The translations under genes were made by a program, and so were the position numbers. Below are positions 30,551 through 41,000 of a DNA stretch of 41,988 bases, piece after piece. The stretch comes from Desulfuromonadales bacterium (lineage in GTDB: Bacteria; Desulfobacterota; Desulfuromonadia; Desulfuromonadales; Syntrophotaleaceae). Positions within the stretch are counted from its first letter, which is position 1; each line of letters begins with the position of its first letter. The stretch spans positions 1-41,988 of the forward strand of contig JAUWLU010000003.1 in NCBI GenBank assembly GCA_030613545.1, in the 5' to 3' direction. The notes below the pieces were generated by a model. That model was not told where the DNA came from and did no database searches. It saw only the letters and a program-made list of their open reading frames with translations.

Positions 30551-32181
30551 AAATTAACGACCTCGCCTGTAACGATCTGCCGTGGAAGATTGCCTACGAC
30601 CCGAACCGCTGCACCCTGTGCGGTTCCTGCATTGCGGCCTGCACCTTCGACGCCATCGGCCCGAAGATGGAGCGGCGGCGGATGATCTTTACCGACAGCG
30701 AGACTCCGGAACCGAAAACCCGCTTTTCCGCCCAGCCGGTCATTGCCCAACGCGACGTGATCAAGAACTTCTGCCGCGGCTGCGGCGTCTGTGAGCGGGT
30801 CTGCCCCAACAACGCCATCAGCGCGTCTCGCAACCCCGACTCCCGGTTCAACGTCGTCTACCAGACCGCTACCGGCTCCGGACCCAAGCGTGGTGGCCGC
30901 AACAACCTGGAAGTCCAGGCCCGGACCCTCGACACCCTGCGGGTCGGACGCATTTCGCAGATGACCGACCCGAGTCTCGATGCCCAGCGCCACACCTTCG
31001 ACTGCCTGGCGCCCTTCGGTCGCATTCTGCCGGCCAAGGCCCTGCCCCTGCAGCAAACCGCTGACGGCAAGCTGATTCAGGACAGCCAGACCCCACCGGT
31101 GCGCTGGGTCTATCCGGTGATCATCGGCGACATGTCCATCGGCGCCCTCTCCTGGCGCATGTGGGAAGCGATCGCCATGGCCGTCGCCTACCTTAACGAG
31201 GAGTGCGGACTGCCGGTGCGCATGTGTTCCGGCGAGGGTGGCATGCCGGTCCGGCTGCTGAAGAGCAAGTACCTCAAGTACATGATCCTGCAGATCGCTT
31301 CCGGCCACTTCGGCTGGAACCGCATCATTCAGGCCATGCCGCACATGGTCGAGGATCCGGCCGGCATTCTGATCAAAATCGGCCAGGGCGCCAAGCCCGG
31401 CGACGGTGGCCTGCTGATGGCCGCCAAGGTCGCTGAGCACATTCAGGCCATCCGCGGCGTACCCCGCACCGACCTGCTGTCGCCGCCCAACCACCAGGGC
31501 CTCTACTCCATTGAGGAGAGCGTGCAGAAGATGTTCCTCTCCTTTAACGCCGCTTTCAAGTTCCGCGTGCCGGTGGCCATCAAGGTGGCGGCCAGCGCCA
31601 CCAGCGTCTCGGTCTTCAACAACCTGGTGCGCGATCCCTACAACATCGTCGGCGGCTTTTTCCTCGACGGTATCGACGGCGGCACCGGCGCGGCCCACGA
31701 CATCTCCCTCGACCACACCGGCCATCCGTCGGTCAGCAAGCTGCGCGACTGCTACCTGGCTGCGGTGGCCCAGGGTCGCCAGGGCCAGATCCCGCTGTGG
31801 GCGGCCGGCGGCCTCGGCAAGACCGGCAATCTGGCGGCGGACGCCTTCAAGATGATGTGTCTCGGCGCCAACGGCGTCTTTACCGGCAAGCTGATTCTGC
31901 AGATGGCCGGTTGCCTCGGCAACGACCATGGTCGCTGCAACGCCTGCAATACCGGCCTCTGTCCGGCCGGCATCACCACGCAGGAGCCGGTGCTCGCCAA
32001 ACGCCTCAATCCCGAGCGGGTGGCGGAGAACATCGTCAATTATTTCCTGGGCATGGACATGGAACTGCGTAAGCTCATGGCCCCCATCGGTAACTCTGCC
32101 CTGCCCATCGGCCGCTCCGACTGTCTGGTCTCCACCGACAAAGCGGTAGCCGATCGTTTGCAGGTTCAGTACGTCTGCTAA
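30538..32181 (+). CDS. split glutamate synthase, FMN-binding synthase subunit with N-terminal ferredoxin domain
   Basis: CTLCGSCIAACTFDAIGP and CRGCGVCERVCPNNAIS; SPPNHQGLYSIEE; VPVAIKVAASATSVSVFNNLVRDPYNIVGGFFLDGIDGGTGAA; GRCNACNTGLCPAGITTQEPVLAKRLNPE. Confidence 0.92.
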   Translation: MEPIKINDLACNDLPWKIAYDPNRCTLCGSCIAACTFDAIGPKMERRRMIFTDSETPEPKTRFSAQPVIAQRDVIKNFCRGCGVCERVCPNNAISASRNPDSRFNVVYQTATGSGPKRGGRNNLEVQARTLDTLRVGRISQMTDPSLDAQRHTFDCLAPFGRILPAKALPLQQTADGKLIQDSQTPPVRWVYPVIIGDMSIGALSWRMWEAIAMAVAYLNEECGLPVRMCSGEGGMPVRLLKSKYLKYMILQIASGHFGWNRIIQAMPHMVEDPAGILIKIGQGAKPGDGGLLMAAKVAEHIQAIRGVPRTDLLSPPNHQGLYSIEESVQKMFLSFNAAFKFRVPVAIKVAASATSVSVFNNLVRDPYNIVGGFFLDGIDGGTGAAHDISLDHTGHPSVSKLRDCYLAAVAQGRQGQIPLWAAGGLGKTGNLAADAFKMMCLGANGVFTGKLILQMAGCLGNDHGRCNACNTGLCPAGITTQEPVLAKRLNPERVAENIVNYFLGMDMELRKLMAPIGNSALPIGRSDCLVSTDKAVADRLQVQYVC

Positions 32182-32194
32182 GGAGATTCAAGCA

Positions 32195-34510
32195 ATGGCA
32201 GCCCATATTAATGGTTTTGACGAAAATAACCGGCGCATCTCCACGCAGCAGCTGCTGCAGAAGATCTATGCCGCCCTGGAAGCCGGCGAGACCGAATTCG
32301 AAGTTCTCTCGTCGGGACATCACGATATCGGTGGACCGCTGTGGAGCGCTGACGGCAAGACCCTGAAGTTCACCGTCAAGAATCCCGGCCAGCGGGTCGG
32401 CGCCTTCGGCCTCGCAGGCACCGAGATCATCATCAACGGTCCGGCTCCAGCCGACGTCGGCTGGCTCAACGCCGGCGCCACCCTGGTGCTCAAGGGCGAC
32501 GGCGGCGATACCACCGGCCACTGCGCCGCCAGCGGCCAGATCTACGTCGCCGGCCGTGGCGGTACCCGCACCGGTTCGCTGATGAAACACGACCCGGCCC
32601 ATAGTCCGCCGGAGATGTGGATTCTGAAAAACACCGGTTCCTTCTCCTTCGAGTTCATGGGCGGCGGCATCGCCGTGGTCTGCGGCGTTGACAGCGAGCA
32701 ATTTGACTCGGTACTCGGCGACCGCGGCTGCGTCGGCATGGTCGGCGGCACCATCTACGTGCGCGGCCCGGTCAAAGGACTGTCCAACGATGTCTGGCTG
32801 CTCGAACTGGACGAAGGGGATCGGCAGTTTCTGTCCAGCAACATGCCGGTGTTCCTCGACAAGATCGAAAAACCGCAGCTGCTGGCCGAGCTGACCGACT
32901 TCTCCCAGTGGAAGAAAATTGTTGCCAAGACCTACCAAGAGCGGCAGGCGGTGGAGCGCATCTCGATGCGTGAATTTCGCCTCGGCAAGTGGGTCGAGGG
33001 CGGTATTTTTGGCGACGTGGTCACGGACAACTACGATGAGGTGGCCGGCTTTGTCAACACCGGCGACGGCCGACTGAAAATCCCTCACTGGCAGAACAAA
33101 TCCTACGCCGCGCCCTGTCAGGCCGCCTGTCCGACGGGCATACCGACCCAGGACCGCATTCGCCTGCTGCGCGAAGGCAAGACCAAGGAAGCCCTGGAGT
33201 TGGTGCTGCACTACTCGCCCTTCCCGGCCAGTGTCTGTGGCCAGGTCTGTCCCAATCTCTGCATGGATGCCTGCAGCCGACGTTCCCTTGACTACCCGGT
33301 GGCCATGCAGGAACTCGGTCGCCTGTCCCAGGATGCGGAAGCGCCTGAACTGCTACCCGCCACCGGCAAGAGCGTCGCGGTGATCGGTGGCGGTCCCGCC
33401 GGCCTGTCCGCCGCCTGGCAGCTCGGTCTGCGCGGCCACAGCGTCACCCTCTACGAAGGCGACGAGGAGGTCGGCGGCAAGCTGCGCCAGGCCATCCCCA
33501 AGGAGCGCCTGCCCCGCGAGGTGCTGGGCGCCGAAGTCGACCGCATCAAGCGAATCGGCGTCAACATCCAGACCGGGCGCCAGATCGAGCGCGAGGACTT
33601 CGAGACGATTCGCGCCGAGGCCGATGCGGTGGTCATCGCCAGCGGTGCCCATAACCCGGTGGTCATCCCCTTCCCCGGTCACGAACGGCTGGTCAAGGGC
33701 CTAGAGTTCCTCAAGGAGGTCAACGCCGGCAAAAACCCCAAAGTCGGTCGACGGGTCGTGGTCATCGGCGCCGGCAACGCCGGCATGGATGTGGCCATCG
33801 GCGCCTACGCCATGGGCGCCCAGCAGGTTACCGCCATCGACGTGCAGCGGCCGGCCGCTTTCCAGAAGGAGATCGACCACTTTGACGCCCTCGGCGGCCA
33901 GATTCAGTGGCCGGTCTTTACCGAGCGCATCTCCGAAGAGGGTCTGCACACCAAGGACGGACGCCTCATCGAGGCCGACACGGTGATCATCTCCATCGGT
34001 GAACGGCCCGACCTGTCCTACGTGCCCCGCGAATGGCTCACCGACCGCGGCATGATGGACGTCGACGATTGCTGGCAGGCCAAACAGGCTCCGGGCATCT
34101 TCGCCCTCGGCGACACCATTCAGCCCGGCCTGCTGACCCACGCCATCGGTAGCGGTCGGGAGGTCTCCGAATATATCGACGACTACCTGAACGGTCTCGA
34201 ACTGGTGGCCAAGAAGAATCCGGAGGTGATTCCCCAGTGGAAACTGAGCAAGGAAGCATTCCAGGCCCAGAACCGGGGCCGCTTCCAGGTCGTCGACGCC
34301 TGCGAAGAGGTCCATCGCTGCATCAGCTGCGGCACCTGCCGCGACTGCTCCATGTGCCTGGAAGCCTGCCCCGAAGGGGCTATCGCCCGCAAGGAGAGCC
34401 TCGACGGCTCCTTTGAATATGTATCCGATGAGCAGTACTGCATCGGCTGCGGGCTGTGTGCCGGCATCTGCCCCTGCGGCGTGTGGGCCATAGAAAAGGT
34501 CATCGCCTGA
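32195..34510 (+). CDS. split glutamate synthase, GXGXG domain fused to GltD-like NAD(P)H-binding subunit plus C-terminal ferredoxin
   Basis: GTEIIINGPAPADVGWLNAGATLVLKGDGGDTTGHCAASGQIYVAGRGGTRTGSLMKH; CQAACPTGIPTQDRIRLLREGKTKEALEL; SVAVIGGGPAGLSAAWQLGLRGHSVTLYEG; VVVIGAGNAGMDVAIGA; CISCGTCRDCSMCLEACPEGAI; CIGCGLCAGICPCGVWAI. Confidence 0.93.
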   Translation: MAAHINGFDENNRRISTQQLLQKIYAALEAGETEFEVLSSGHHDIGGPLWSADGKTLKFTVKNPGQRVGAFGLAGTEIIINGPAPADVGWLNAGATLVLKGDGGDTTGHCAASGQIYVAGRGGTRTGSLMKHDPAHSPPEMWILKNTGSFSFEFMGGGIAVVCGVDSEQFDSVLGDRGCVGMVGGTIYVRGPVKGLSNDVWLLELDEGDRQFLSSNMPVFLDKIEKPQLLAELTDFSQWKKIVAKTYQERQAVERISMREFRLGKWVEGGIFGDVVTDNYDEVAGFVNTGDGRLKIPHWQNKSYAAPCQAACPTGIPTQDRIRLLREGKTKEALELVLHYSPFPASVCGQVCPNLCMDACSRRSLDYPVAMQELGRLSQDAEAPELLPATGKSVAVIGGGPAGLSAAWQLGLRGHSVTLYEGDEEVGGKLRQAIPKERLPREVLGAEVDRIKRIGVNIQTGRQIEREDFETIRAEADAVVIASGAHNPVVIPFPGHERLVKGLEFLKEVNAGKNPKVGRRVVVIGAGNAGMDVAIGAYAMGAQQVTAIDVQRPAAFQKEIDHFDALGGQIQWPVFTERISEEGLHTKDGRLIEADTVIISIGERPDLSYVPREWLTDRGMMDVDDCWQAKQAPGIFALGDTIQPGLLTHAIGSGREVSEYIDDYLNGLELVAKKNPEVIPQWKLSKEAFQAQNRGRFQVVDACEEVHRCISCGTCRDCSMCLEACPEGAIARKESLDGSFEYVSDEQYCIGCGLCAGICPCGVWAIEKVIA

Positions 34511-34541
34511 CCCGACACCGATAAAGCAACAGGGCACCAAC

Positions 34542-34575
34542 AAAAGCGGCGGAACCGATCGGTTCCGCCGCTTTT
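34542..34575. terminator. bidirectional Rho-independent terminator between the convergent glutamate synthase operon and rsgA
   Basis: AAAAGCGGCGGAACC-GATC-GGTTCCGCCGCTTTT, perfect arms. Confidence 0.92.
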
Positions 34576-34635
34576 TCATGCTGGGTCAAATGACTGTTCA
34601 GTGCCTGTGCGCAGAGACAACGCTGCCTTGCCCCC

Positions 34636-35592
34636 TCAGTTTTTCCACCCCCTGCGGCGCTTCTCGTCCTCCGCCACCTCGATCTCAGCCAGCAGATCGA
34701 GATAGGCCCGATAACGCTCCTCGGCCAGAGCCCCTTTTTCCACCAGGGCCGTCACGGCGCAGCCGGGCTCGGCACGGTGACGACAATCGCGAAACCGGCA
34801 GCGGGCCATCATGGCCTGCTCGAAACCGGGAAAATGAACAATCAACTCTTCGACGACGATGTCGACCAGACCGAAATCGCGAAAACCGGGGGTATCGATC
34901 AACTCGCCACCACCGGGCAGGGCATGCAGGGTCGCCACCGTAGTGGTGTGACGGCCGACGCCGCGGGCCTCGCACAGTTCACCGACGGTCAGGGCGAGAT
35001 CGGGGCAGAGGGCGTTGAGCAGCGAACTTTTGCCGACCCCGGTGGTGCCGACGAAGGCCCCTCGATGGCCTTCTGCCATGAAGCGGCGCAACAGATCGAG
35101 GCCGATGCCCGCCTTAGCGCTCAGGGTAAAAACCGGCAGCGCGGCACCATAGAGAGCCCGCAGCTCGGCGGTCAGCTCAGCGGCGCCGGCCAGATCTTCC
35201 TTGTTGACAATGAGAAAGGGTTTGAGGCCGGCCGCACGGGCCGCCACGATGGCGCGATCGACAAAACCGGCCGGCGGCAAGGGCCGCGGAGCGACCACCA
35301 CACCGAGCACATCGAGATTGGCGCCGACCAGATGCACCGCGCCACGCCCGTCGCGACGGCGCAATTCGGTGCTACGCGGCAGGCGTTCCAGCACCTCGCC
35401 GCGAACCAGTACCGAATCCCCTACCACATGGCCGGAGCGCCGCTTAACCCGCACCTGATGGCGCTCGCCATCGCCAAACAGCACCTCGACAGCCACCCCG
35501 AGGTGGGCGACAATCACCCCCTGGCGGGCTGCGTCTGGCGAGGACATCGGCGGCTTTTTGCGACTGACGGTTTTGTTTGGTTTACGGCTCAA
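34636..35592 (-). CDS. rsgA: ribosome small subunit-dependent GTPase A
   Basis: VDRAIVAARAAGLKPFLIVNKEDL; GHRGAFVGTTGVGKSSLLNAL; HTTTVATLHALPGGGELIDTPGFRDFGL; CRFRDCRHRAEPGCAV. Confidence 0.95.
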   Translation of the reverse strand: MSRKPNKTVSRKKPPMSSPDAARQGVIVAHLGVAVEVLFGDGERHQVRVKRRSGHVVGDSVLVRGEVLERLPRSTELRRRDGRGAVHLVGANLDVLGVVVAPRPLPPAGFVDRAIVAARAAGLKPFLIVNKEDLAGAAELTAELRALYGAALPVFTLSAKAGIGLDLLRRFMAEGHRGAFVGTTGVGKSSLLNALCPDLALTVGELCEARGVGRHTTTVATLHALPGGGELIDTPGFRDFGLVDIVVEELIVHFPGFEQAMMARCRFRDCRHRAEPGCAVTALVEKGALAEERYRAYLDLLAEIEVAEDEKRRRGWKN

Positions 35593-35613
35593 AGGGTTTC
35601 ACCTCAGAAACAA

Positions 35614-35698
35614 AGGTTTCTTCGCGTCTTTGCGCGAAAACAGGTTTACCTGCTTCTGTCTCACGCGAAGCCGCGAAGAACGCGAAGCAAGTCAACCT
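35614..35698. repeat. palindromic CTTCGCG-type intergenic repeat
   Basis: AGGTTTCTTCGCGTCTTTGCGCG ... CGCGAAGCCGCGAAGAACGCGAAGCAAGTCAACCT imperfect inverted repeat. Confidence 0.65.
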
Positions 35699-35808
35699 GT
35701 CGCTGCATTTATGCGGCTTTCTCCCGACACTTGGTCCGCCATGGCACGTCTCAAAAGACAAAAAGACAACGGTTTTCTCGTATCTCGGATCTTGGACCTT
35801 TCCGTAAA

Positions 35809-37035
35809 TCAACGCTTTTTCTTCTTCTCCAGCTGCGCCTTGAGCATATCGCCCAGGGTGCCCATGGAGCCGCCGGCCGGTGTGTCCTCGTAGGAGCTTC
35901 GGCTGGGTGCAGCCTCGGCCCCTGCGGCGGCCTGGCCCTCGCCGGCCACCGGCACCAGAGAGATGCGGCGCTGCTCCAGATCGATCTTTTCGATGGTCAC
36001 GGTCAGGGTCTGACCGGTCTTGACGGCCTCCTGGGCGTGTTTGAGGCGCCGCCCGCCGCCAAGGCGGGAAATGTGCAGCAGACCGTCGATGCCGTCCTCA
36101 AGGGTGACGAAGGCGCCGAATTGAGCCACCCGCGCCACGGTGCCGGGATAGCTGCCTCCTTCGACGTAGAGGGAACCGACCTTGGCCCAGGGATCGGCCA
36201 GCGTATCACGCAACGAAAAGGAGAAGCGGTTCGCCTCCCAATCGATCTTCTTGACCGCCACCTCCAGTTCCTGATCGACCTGCAATACCTGGCCGATATC
36301 GTCGATACGGCCGTAACCAACCTCGGAGATAGGCAACAAGCCTTCGATGCCGCCGATATCGATAAAGGCGCCGAACTCGCGCAGGGACGTCACCACCCCC
36401 TTGACCACCATGCCTTCGTGCAGGGTTTCCTTGAGGGCCTCCCGTTGCAGGGCCCGCTCCTCTTCAAGAAGCGCCCGGTGGGAGACGACTACGTTGCGAC
36501 CCTGGTCGGCGAACTTGATGACCTTGAAGGGTCGGCTGGTGTCGATTACCTCTTCGGCCGACTCCTGGCGACGCAGGCCGAGCTGTGAAAAGGGACAGAA
36601 GGCCCGCACTCCACCCGCCAACTTGACCTCGTAGCCGCCCTTGATTTCCTTTTCCAGACGGCCTTCCACAGGGATGCCACTGCGCCAGGCCTCTTCGATC
36701 TGGGCCGCCCCGGCTACGCCGGAAGCGAGACGGGTGGTAAAGCGCAACTCGCCGCCAGCGCGGGATACAAAGTAGGCCTTGAGCTTGTCGCCGACCGCTA
36801 CCGAAAGGTTGCCTTCTTCGTCCTGTACTTCCTTGCGGTCAAGAATCCCCTCGCCCTTTTGGCCGACATCGAGAAAAACGCACTGTTTGCCGATTTGCAG
36901 CACCGTCGATTCGACCTGCTGGCCCGGCTTCAGCTCCACGGCACCGATCAGGCTCTCTTCCAGCAGATCGGCAAAACTTCCCTCACCGTCTTGCTCCTCG
37001 TTTATCTCTTCAGCATCGCGCTTGTTGTCTTCCAT
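35809..37035 (-). CDS. S1 RNA-binding domain protein (about four S1 domains)
   Basis: KGVVTSLREFGAFIDIGGIEGLLPISEV; PGTVARVAQFGAFVTLEDGIDGLLHISRL; two more divergent S1-like repeats upstream. Confidence 0.9.
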   Translation of the reverse strand: MEDNKRDAEEINEEQDGEGSFADLLEESLIGAVELKPGQQVESTVLQIGKQCVFLDVGQKGEGILDRKEVQDEEGNLSVAVGDKLKAYFVSRAGGELRFTTRLASGVAGAAQIEEAWRSGIPVEGRLEKEIKGGYEVKLAGGVRAFCPFSQLGLRRQESAEEVIDTSRPFKVIKFADQGRNVVVSHRALLEEERALQREALKETLHEGMVVKGVVTSLREFGAFIDIGGIEGLLPISEVGYGRIDDIGQVLQVDQELEVAVKKIDWEANRFSFSLRDTLADPWAKVGSLYVEGGSYPGTVARVAQFGAFVTLEDGIDGLLHISRLGGGRRLKHAQEAVKTGQTLTVTIEKIDLEQRRISLVPVAGEGQAAAGAEAAPSRSSYEDTPAGGSMGTLGDMLKAQLEKKKKR

Positions 37036-37298
37036 GTCAGCCTCTTTGAGTGGGGTTTATGGTTCGCCAAAGGATTTTATAGCCTATTCGCCCGATACGG
37101 GCAAGCAACTAAGGGGCAGGTACCCGAGGTATTTACGGTTTAATAATCCCGACCTTCACTCGGAACCGTACTGGGCAAAACATGCTATTCTGGCAAAAAT
37201 ATTCGGACCTATAACCCAAACAAAGGTTGGCTCCCAAAGTCTGATGGATGATCAGGAGCTTGGCCAACAACACCGACGGGTCGCGTCCCGCCAGACGC

Positions 37299-37332
37299 CT
37301 TCCTTTTTGTCCGGGCGGCAACAAAAAGGAAG
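37299..37332. repeat. 12-bp perfect inverted repeat within a non-coding structured region
   Basis: CTTCCTTTTTGT-N10-ACAAAAAGGAAG. Confidence 0.7.
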
Positions 37333-37607
37333 CAAAAAGTGCCTTCCCCTGCGGGGGGCATTACTGTCGCGCAGGGGCAGAGAAGGTTAAGAGCCGTTGC
37401 GCCGCTCCCCCTCTTGCGACAGTTGGTTGCTAAAGCCATCGGTCCGCTTCTTTTCCGCAACGGGGGTCGATGTTTCTGTTGGTAAAACCCAATAACGCAA
37501 ATGCAATGCCTCTACGCCACCCTCTGTCGTTCCCGCTTGCAAGCTGTCCAATGGCAGGGGGGCGCCGCTGCAAATGTGAAGCGGCGCCGACAGCCAGCAA
37601 GACGCCA

Positions 37608-37919
37608 CTATTGCTTGATCCCCAGTTTTTCCATCATCTCTTCGACTTCTTCGTAGCCTTCCTGATACAGATTTTCTTCGTCCGGCGCCAGATGAAGCAA
37701 CAGGCGCAGAAACTCGCCGGCATGGACCCGCTCCTCGTCGGCGATATCGATGAGCACTTCCTTGGCCAGGGCGTCGTCTGTCGCTTCGGCAAGTTGCATG
37801 TAGAGTTGAATCGCTTCGTATTCGGCTGAAACCATGAAGCGGATGGCCCGAATAAGTTCAGTTTGGGTGAGCTTGCGGTCGATGGTGTTGCCGCTGAAAG
37901 GGTGGCCAAATTCCGGCAT
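37608..37919 (-). CDS. short demi-ferritin / rubrerythrin-like protein
   Basis: 103 aa; RAIRFMVSAEYEAIQLYMQLAEATDDALAKEVLIDIADEERVHAGEFLRLL (E ... EExxH pattern); GGAGG RBS upstream. Confidence 0.85.
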   Translation of the reverse strand: MPEFGHPFSGNTIDRKLTQTELIRAIRFMVSAEYEAIQLYMQLAEATDDALAKEVLIDIADEERVHAGEFLRLLLHLAPDEENLYQEGYEEVEEMMEKLGIKQ

Positions 37920-38032
37920 GAGATACCTCCTTGTGGTTGGCCGACCCCGGCTTTTGCCGGGGCCGTACAGTGTCGGCGATCCCTTTTATGGATAGCCTTC
38001 AAGTAGAGGTTGTCAAGGGGAGCGGGTCAGAA

Positions 38033-41000
38033 TCAGAGTGTGCCGCCGGGCGGCCGTGGGTTGAAGTCGCGAAAATTGACTCGAAAGAAGAGACTATAGA
38101 GAACCGGTACCAGACCCAGGGTCAGAATGGTGGCGAACAGCAGGCCGAAGATGATGGAGATGGCCATCGGTTCCCACATGGGCCCCCCGCTCAGCCACAG
38201 GGGCAGCAGGCCGCCCATGGTGGTCGCCGTGGTGAGCAGAATCGGTCGCAGGCGGCGCTGGGCCGATTCAAGAATTGCTGTGGCCGGATCCTGCCCCTTC
38301 TGCTCGATCTCGATATTGATGCGATCGATGAGCACGATGGCGTTGTTGATGACGATGCCGCACAGGGCGATGATGCCAAGCAGGGTCATAAAACCGAAGT
38401 AAGAGCCGGTAACCAGAAGGCCGAAGGTCACCCCGATCATGCCCAGGGGGATGGTCAGCAGAATAATCAGCGGCCGGCGCAGCGAGTTGAACTGGCCGAC
38501 CAGCAGCAGCAGGATCAGCAGCGCGGTCAACGGCAGATTGACAGCGATCGATGCGTTGGCTTCGCCGGAGGTCTCAATCTCACCGCCGAGCTGGTATTTG
38601 TCGCCAAAGGGCCAGCTGTGGCTCTGCTCTTTTAGCCAGCCGTCGATCTGCTGGCCGATGGCGATGGCATTGGCGCCGCGGTCGATGTTAGCCTGCACGG
38701 TCACGGTCCTAAGTCGATCGCGGCGGTTAATTTTGCCCGGCTGCCAGGCGATTTTGATGTCGGCTACCTGTTTCAAGGGCACCGATTGGCCAGTCTGCTG
38801 CACGTAGATGTTGTGGCTTTCCAGTTTGCCTATATCTTTGCGGTCGGCTGCCACCGAGCGCAGGATGACGGGAATCAGCTCATCCTGCTCCCGATATTCG
38901 GTGGTCTGAATGCCGCTCAGGATAGTCTGTAGCGATACGGCGATATCGCGGCTGGTGAGGCCGGCACGCAGGGCTCGCGGCTGGTTGATCTGCACCACCA
39001 GCTTTTTGGTGCGCGCGCCCCAATCGTCGGTGATGTTGCGGGTGCCGGGAATTTTGGCCAATTGGTCCTTGGTCAGCTGAGCCAGCTCGAACAGGCGGTC
39101 GGTATTCTTTCCCGAACGGCGCACTTCGCTGGGGTGTTCGATGGGCGGGCCGAGAATCAGCGGGCGGATCTTGGGTGTCAGGTCGGGAAAGTGGTTCAGG
39201 CAGTAGGCCTCCAGTCGCGGAATCATTTCTGTCAGATTGTGTTCGCGGCTGGTGCCGTTGATGAGCATATAGGTGTATTCTGGACTGGGCGCCTCGGGGG
39301 AGTAGGGCAGCATATAGCGGGGGGCACCGGAGCCGATGTAGCTGACCCAGCTGACCAGGCCATCCTGATCCTGTTTCGGGTCGGCCATCATTTCCGCCTG
39401 CATGAAGCTTTCGATCTGTTGCACCACCGCTTCCATGCGTTTCAACGGGGTGCCGACGGGCAGACGCAGTTCGGCGCTGAAGATCGGCTTGTTGTGGGGC
39501 GGAAAGAACATCTTCGGCACAAAACGGAAGCTGGCCATGGCGACGACAAAAACCAGGATCACCGCGGCCAGGGTGAGCAACCGGTTGCGCAGCATGGTGA
39601 GCAACAAGCCACGATAGCGGCGGTAAAAGGCGGTGTTGTAGCCGCCCTGCCCGGAGGTGGGCTTGATGCGGATGAAATAGACGCAAAACAGCGGCGTCAT
39701 GGTCAGCGACAGGACCCAGGAACACAGCAAGGTGATGGTTACCACCTTGAACAGCGGGGCGGTGTATTCGCCGGTCGATGATTTGGCCAGGTAGATGGGC
39801 AGAAAGGCGGCGGCGGTGGTCAGGGAGGAGGTCAGCAGCGGAATCTTCAGCTCTTGCGCCGAATCGACCGCCGCCTCGACGGCCGACTTGCCCTCGCCCA
39901 TCAGCACCATGATCGATTCGGACATGACGATGGCATTGTCGACCAGCATGCCCAGAGCGATGATCATTGCCGCCAGGGACATCTGATCGATGCCGATGCC
40001 GATCACGCCCATTACCAGCAAAGCCATGATCATGGCCATGGGAATCAGGCTGGATACCGCCAGGCCGGTGCGCAGGCCGAGAAAGACCAGCATCACCGCC
40101 AGCACGATGACCATGGCCTGTAGCAGGTTGGTGACGAACTCGTCGACCTTGCGTTTAACGTGCTCGGGCTGAAAGGCGACGATGTCGAAATCGACGCCCA
40201 CGGGATAGGCCTGGCGAAAACGCTCCAAAGAGAGCTTGACGTCGTCGCCGAGGGCCAGCATGTCTCCCCCCTCGCGCAGGTTGATGGCCAGGGTCAGGGA
40301 CGGTTTACCCTTATAGTGGACGCGGCTGGTAGGCGGGTCGATATAGTGGCGCTGAATGTCGACGATGTCTTCCAGGTAGACGACCTCGTTGCGGCCGGGC
40401 AGGGTGATGACGGTGCGCTTGAGGTCGGCCACCGAATCGAAGTTGCCGGTCGGTTCAAGGACAATCTGCTCCCGGTCGGTAAAGATCTCGCCGCCGGGAA
40501 TGATGATGTTGCGGGCTTCGAGGATGCCTTTGAGCTGAAAGGGCGACAGGCCGAGTTCCGCCAGCCGGGCGTTATGATATTCGACGAAGATCCGTTCCTG
40601 CTGAATGCCCTGAATGTCGACTTTGGCGATGTGCGGATTGAGCAACAGCTCGTTGCGGCAATCGTCGGCAATCTCCTTGAGTTCCGCGTAGCTGAAATCC
40701 TCGCCGCTGATGGCGACGATGATGCCGAAGATATCGCCGAATTCGTCGTTGACGAAGGGGCCGACCACTTCGTCGGGCAGTTCGCCGGTGGCCCGGGTAA
40801 CCTTGCGCCGCAAATCGTCCCAGATGGGCCGCATCTCTTTGTGGCGCTCGAGGATGTTGACCCAGATGACCGAAACGCCCGGTTTCGACTCGCTCTCGAT
40901 ATAGTCGATCTGGGGAATTTCCTGTATGACCTTTTCCAGCTTGTCGGTGACCAGCTGCTCAACCCGCTCCGGGCTGGCACCGGGGAAATAGGTCAGTACC

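Noticed and set aside
37299-37332. CRISPR-like or transposon terminal repeat
   Set aside because: Only one inverted repeat, no spaced direct repeats and no transposase or cas gene in the window.
40000-40100. Metal-efflux (CusA-type) assignment for the RND pump
   Set aside because: TM4 motif reads GMLVDNAIVMSES, and I could not see CusA-specific methionine or charge signatures; kept as generic RND.
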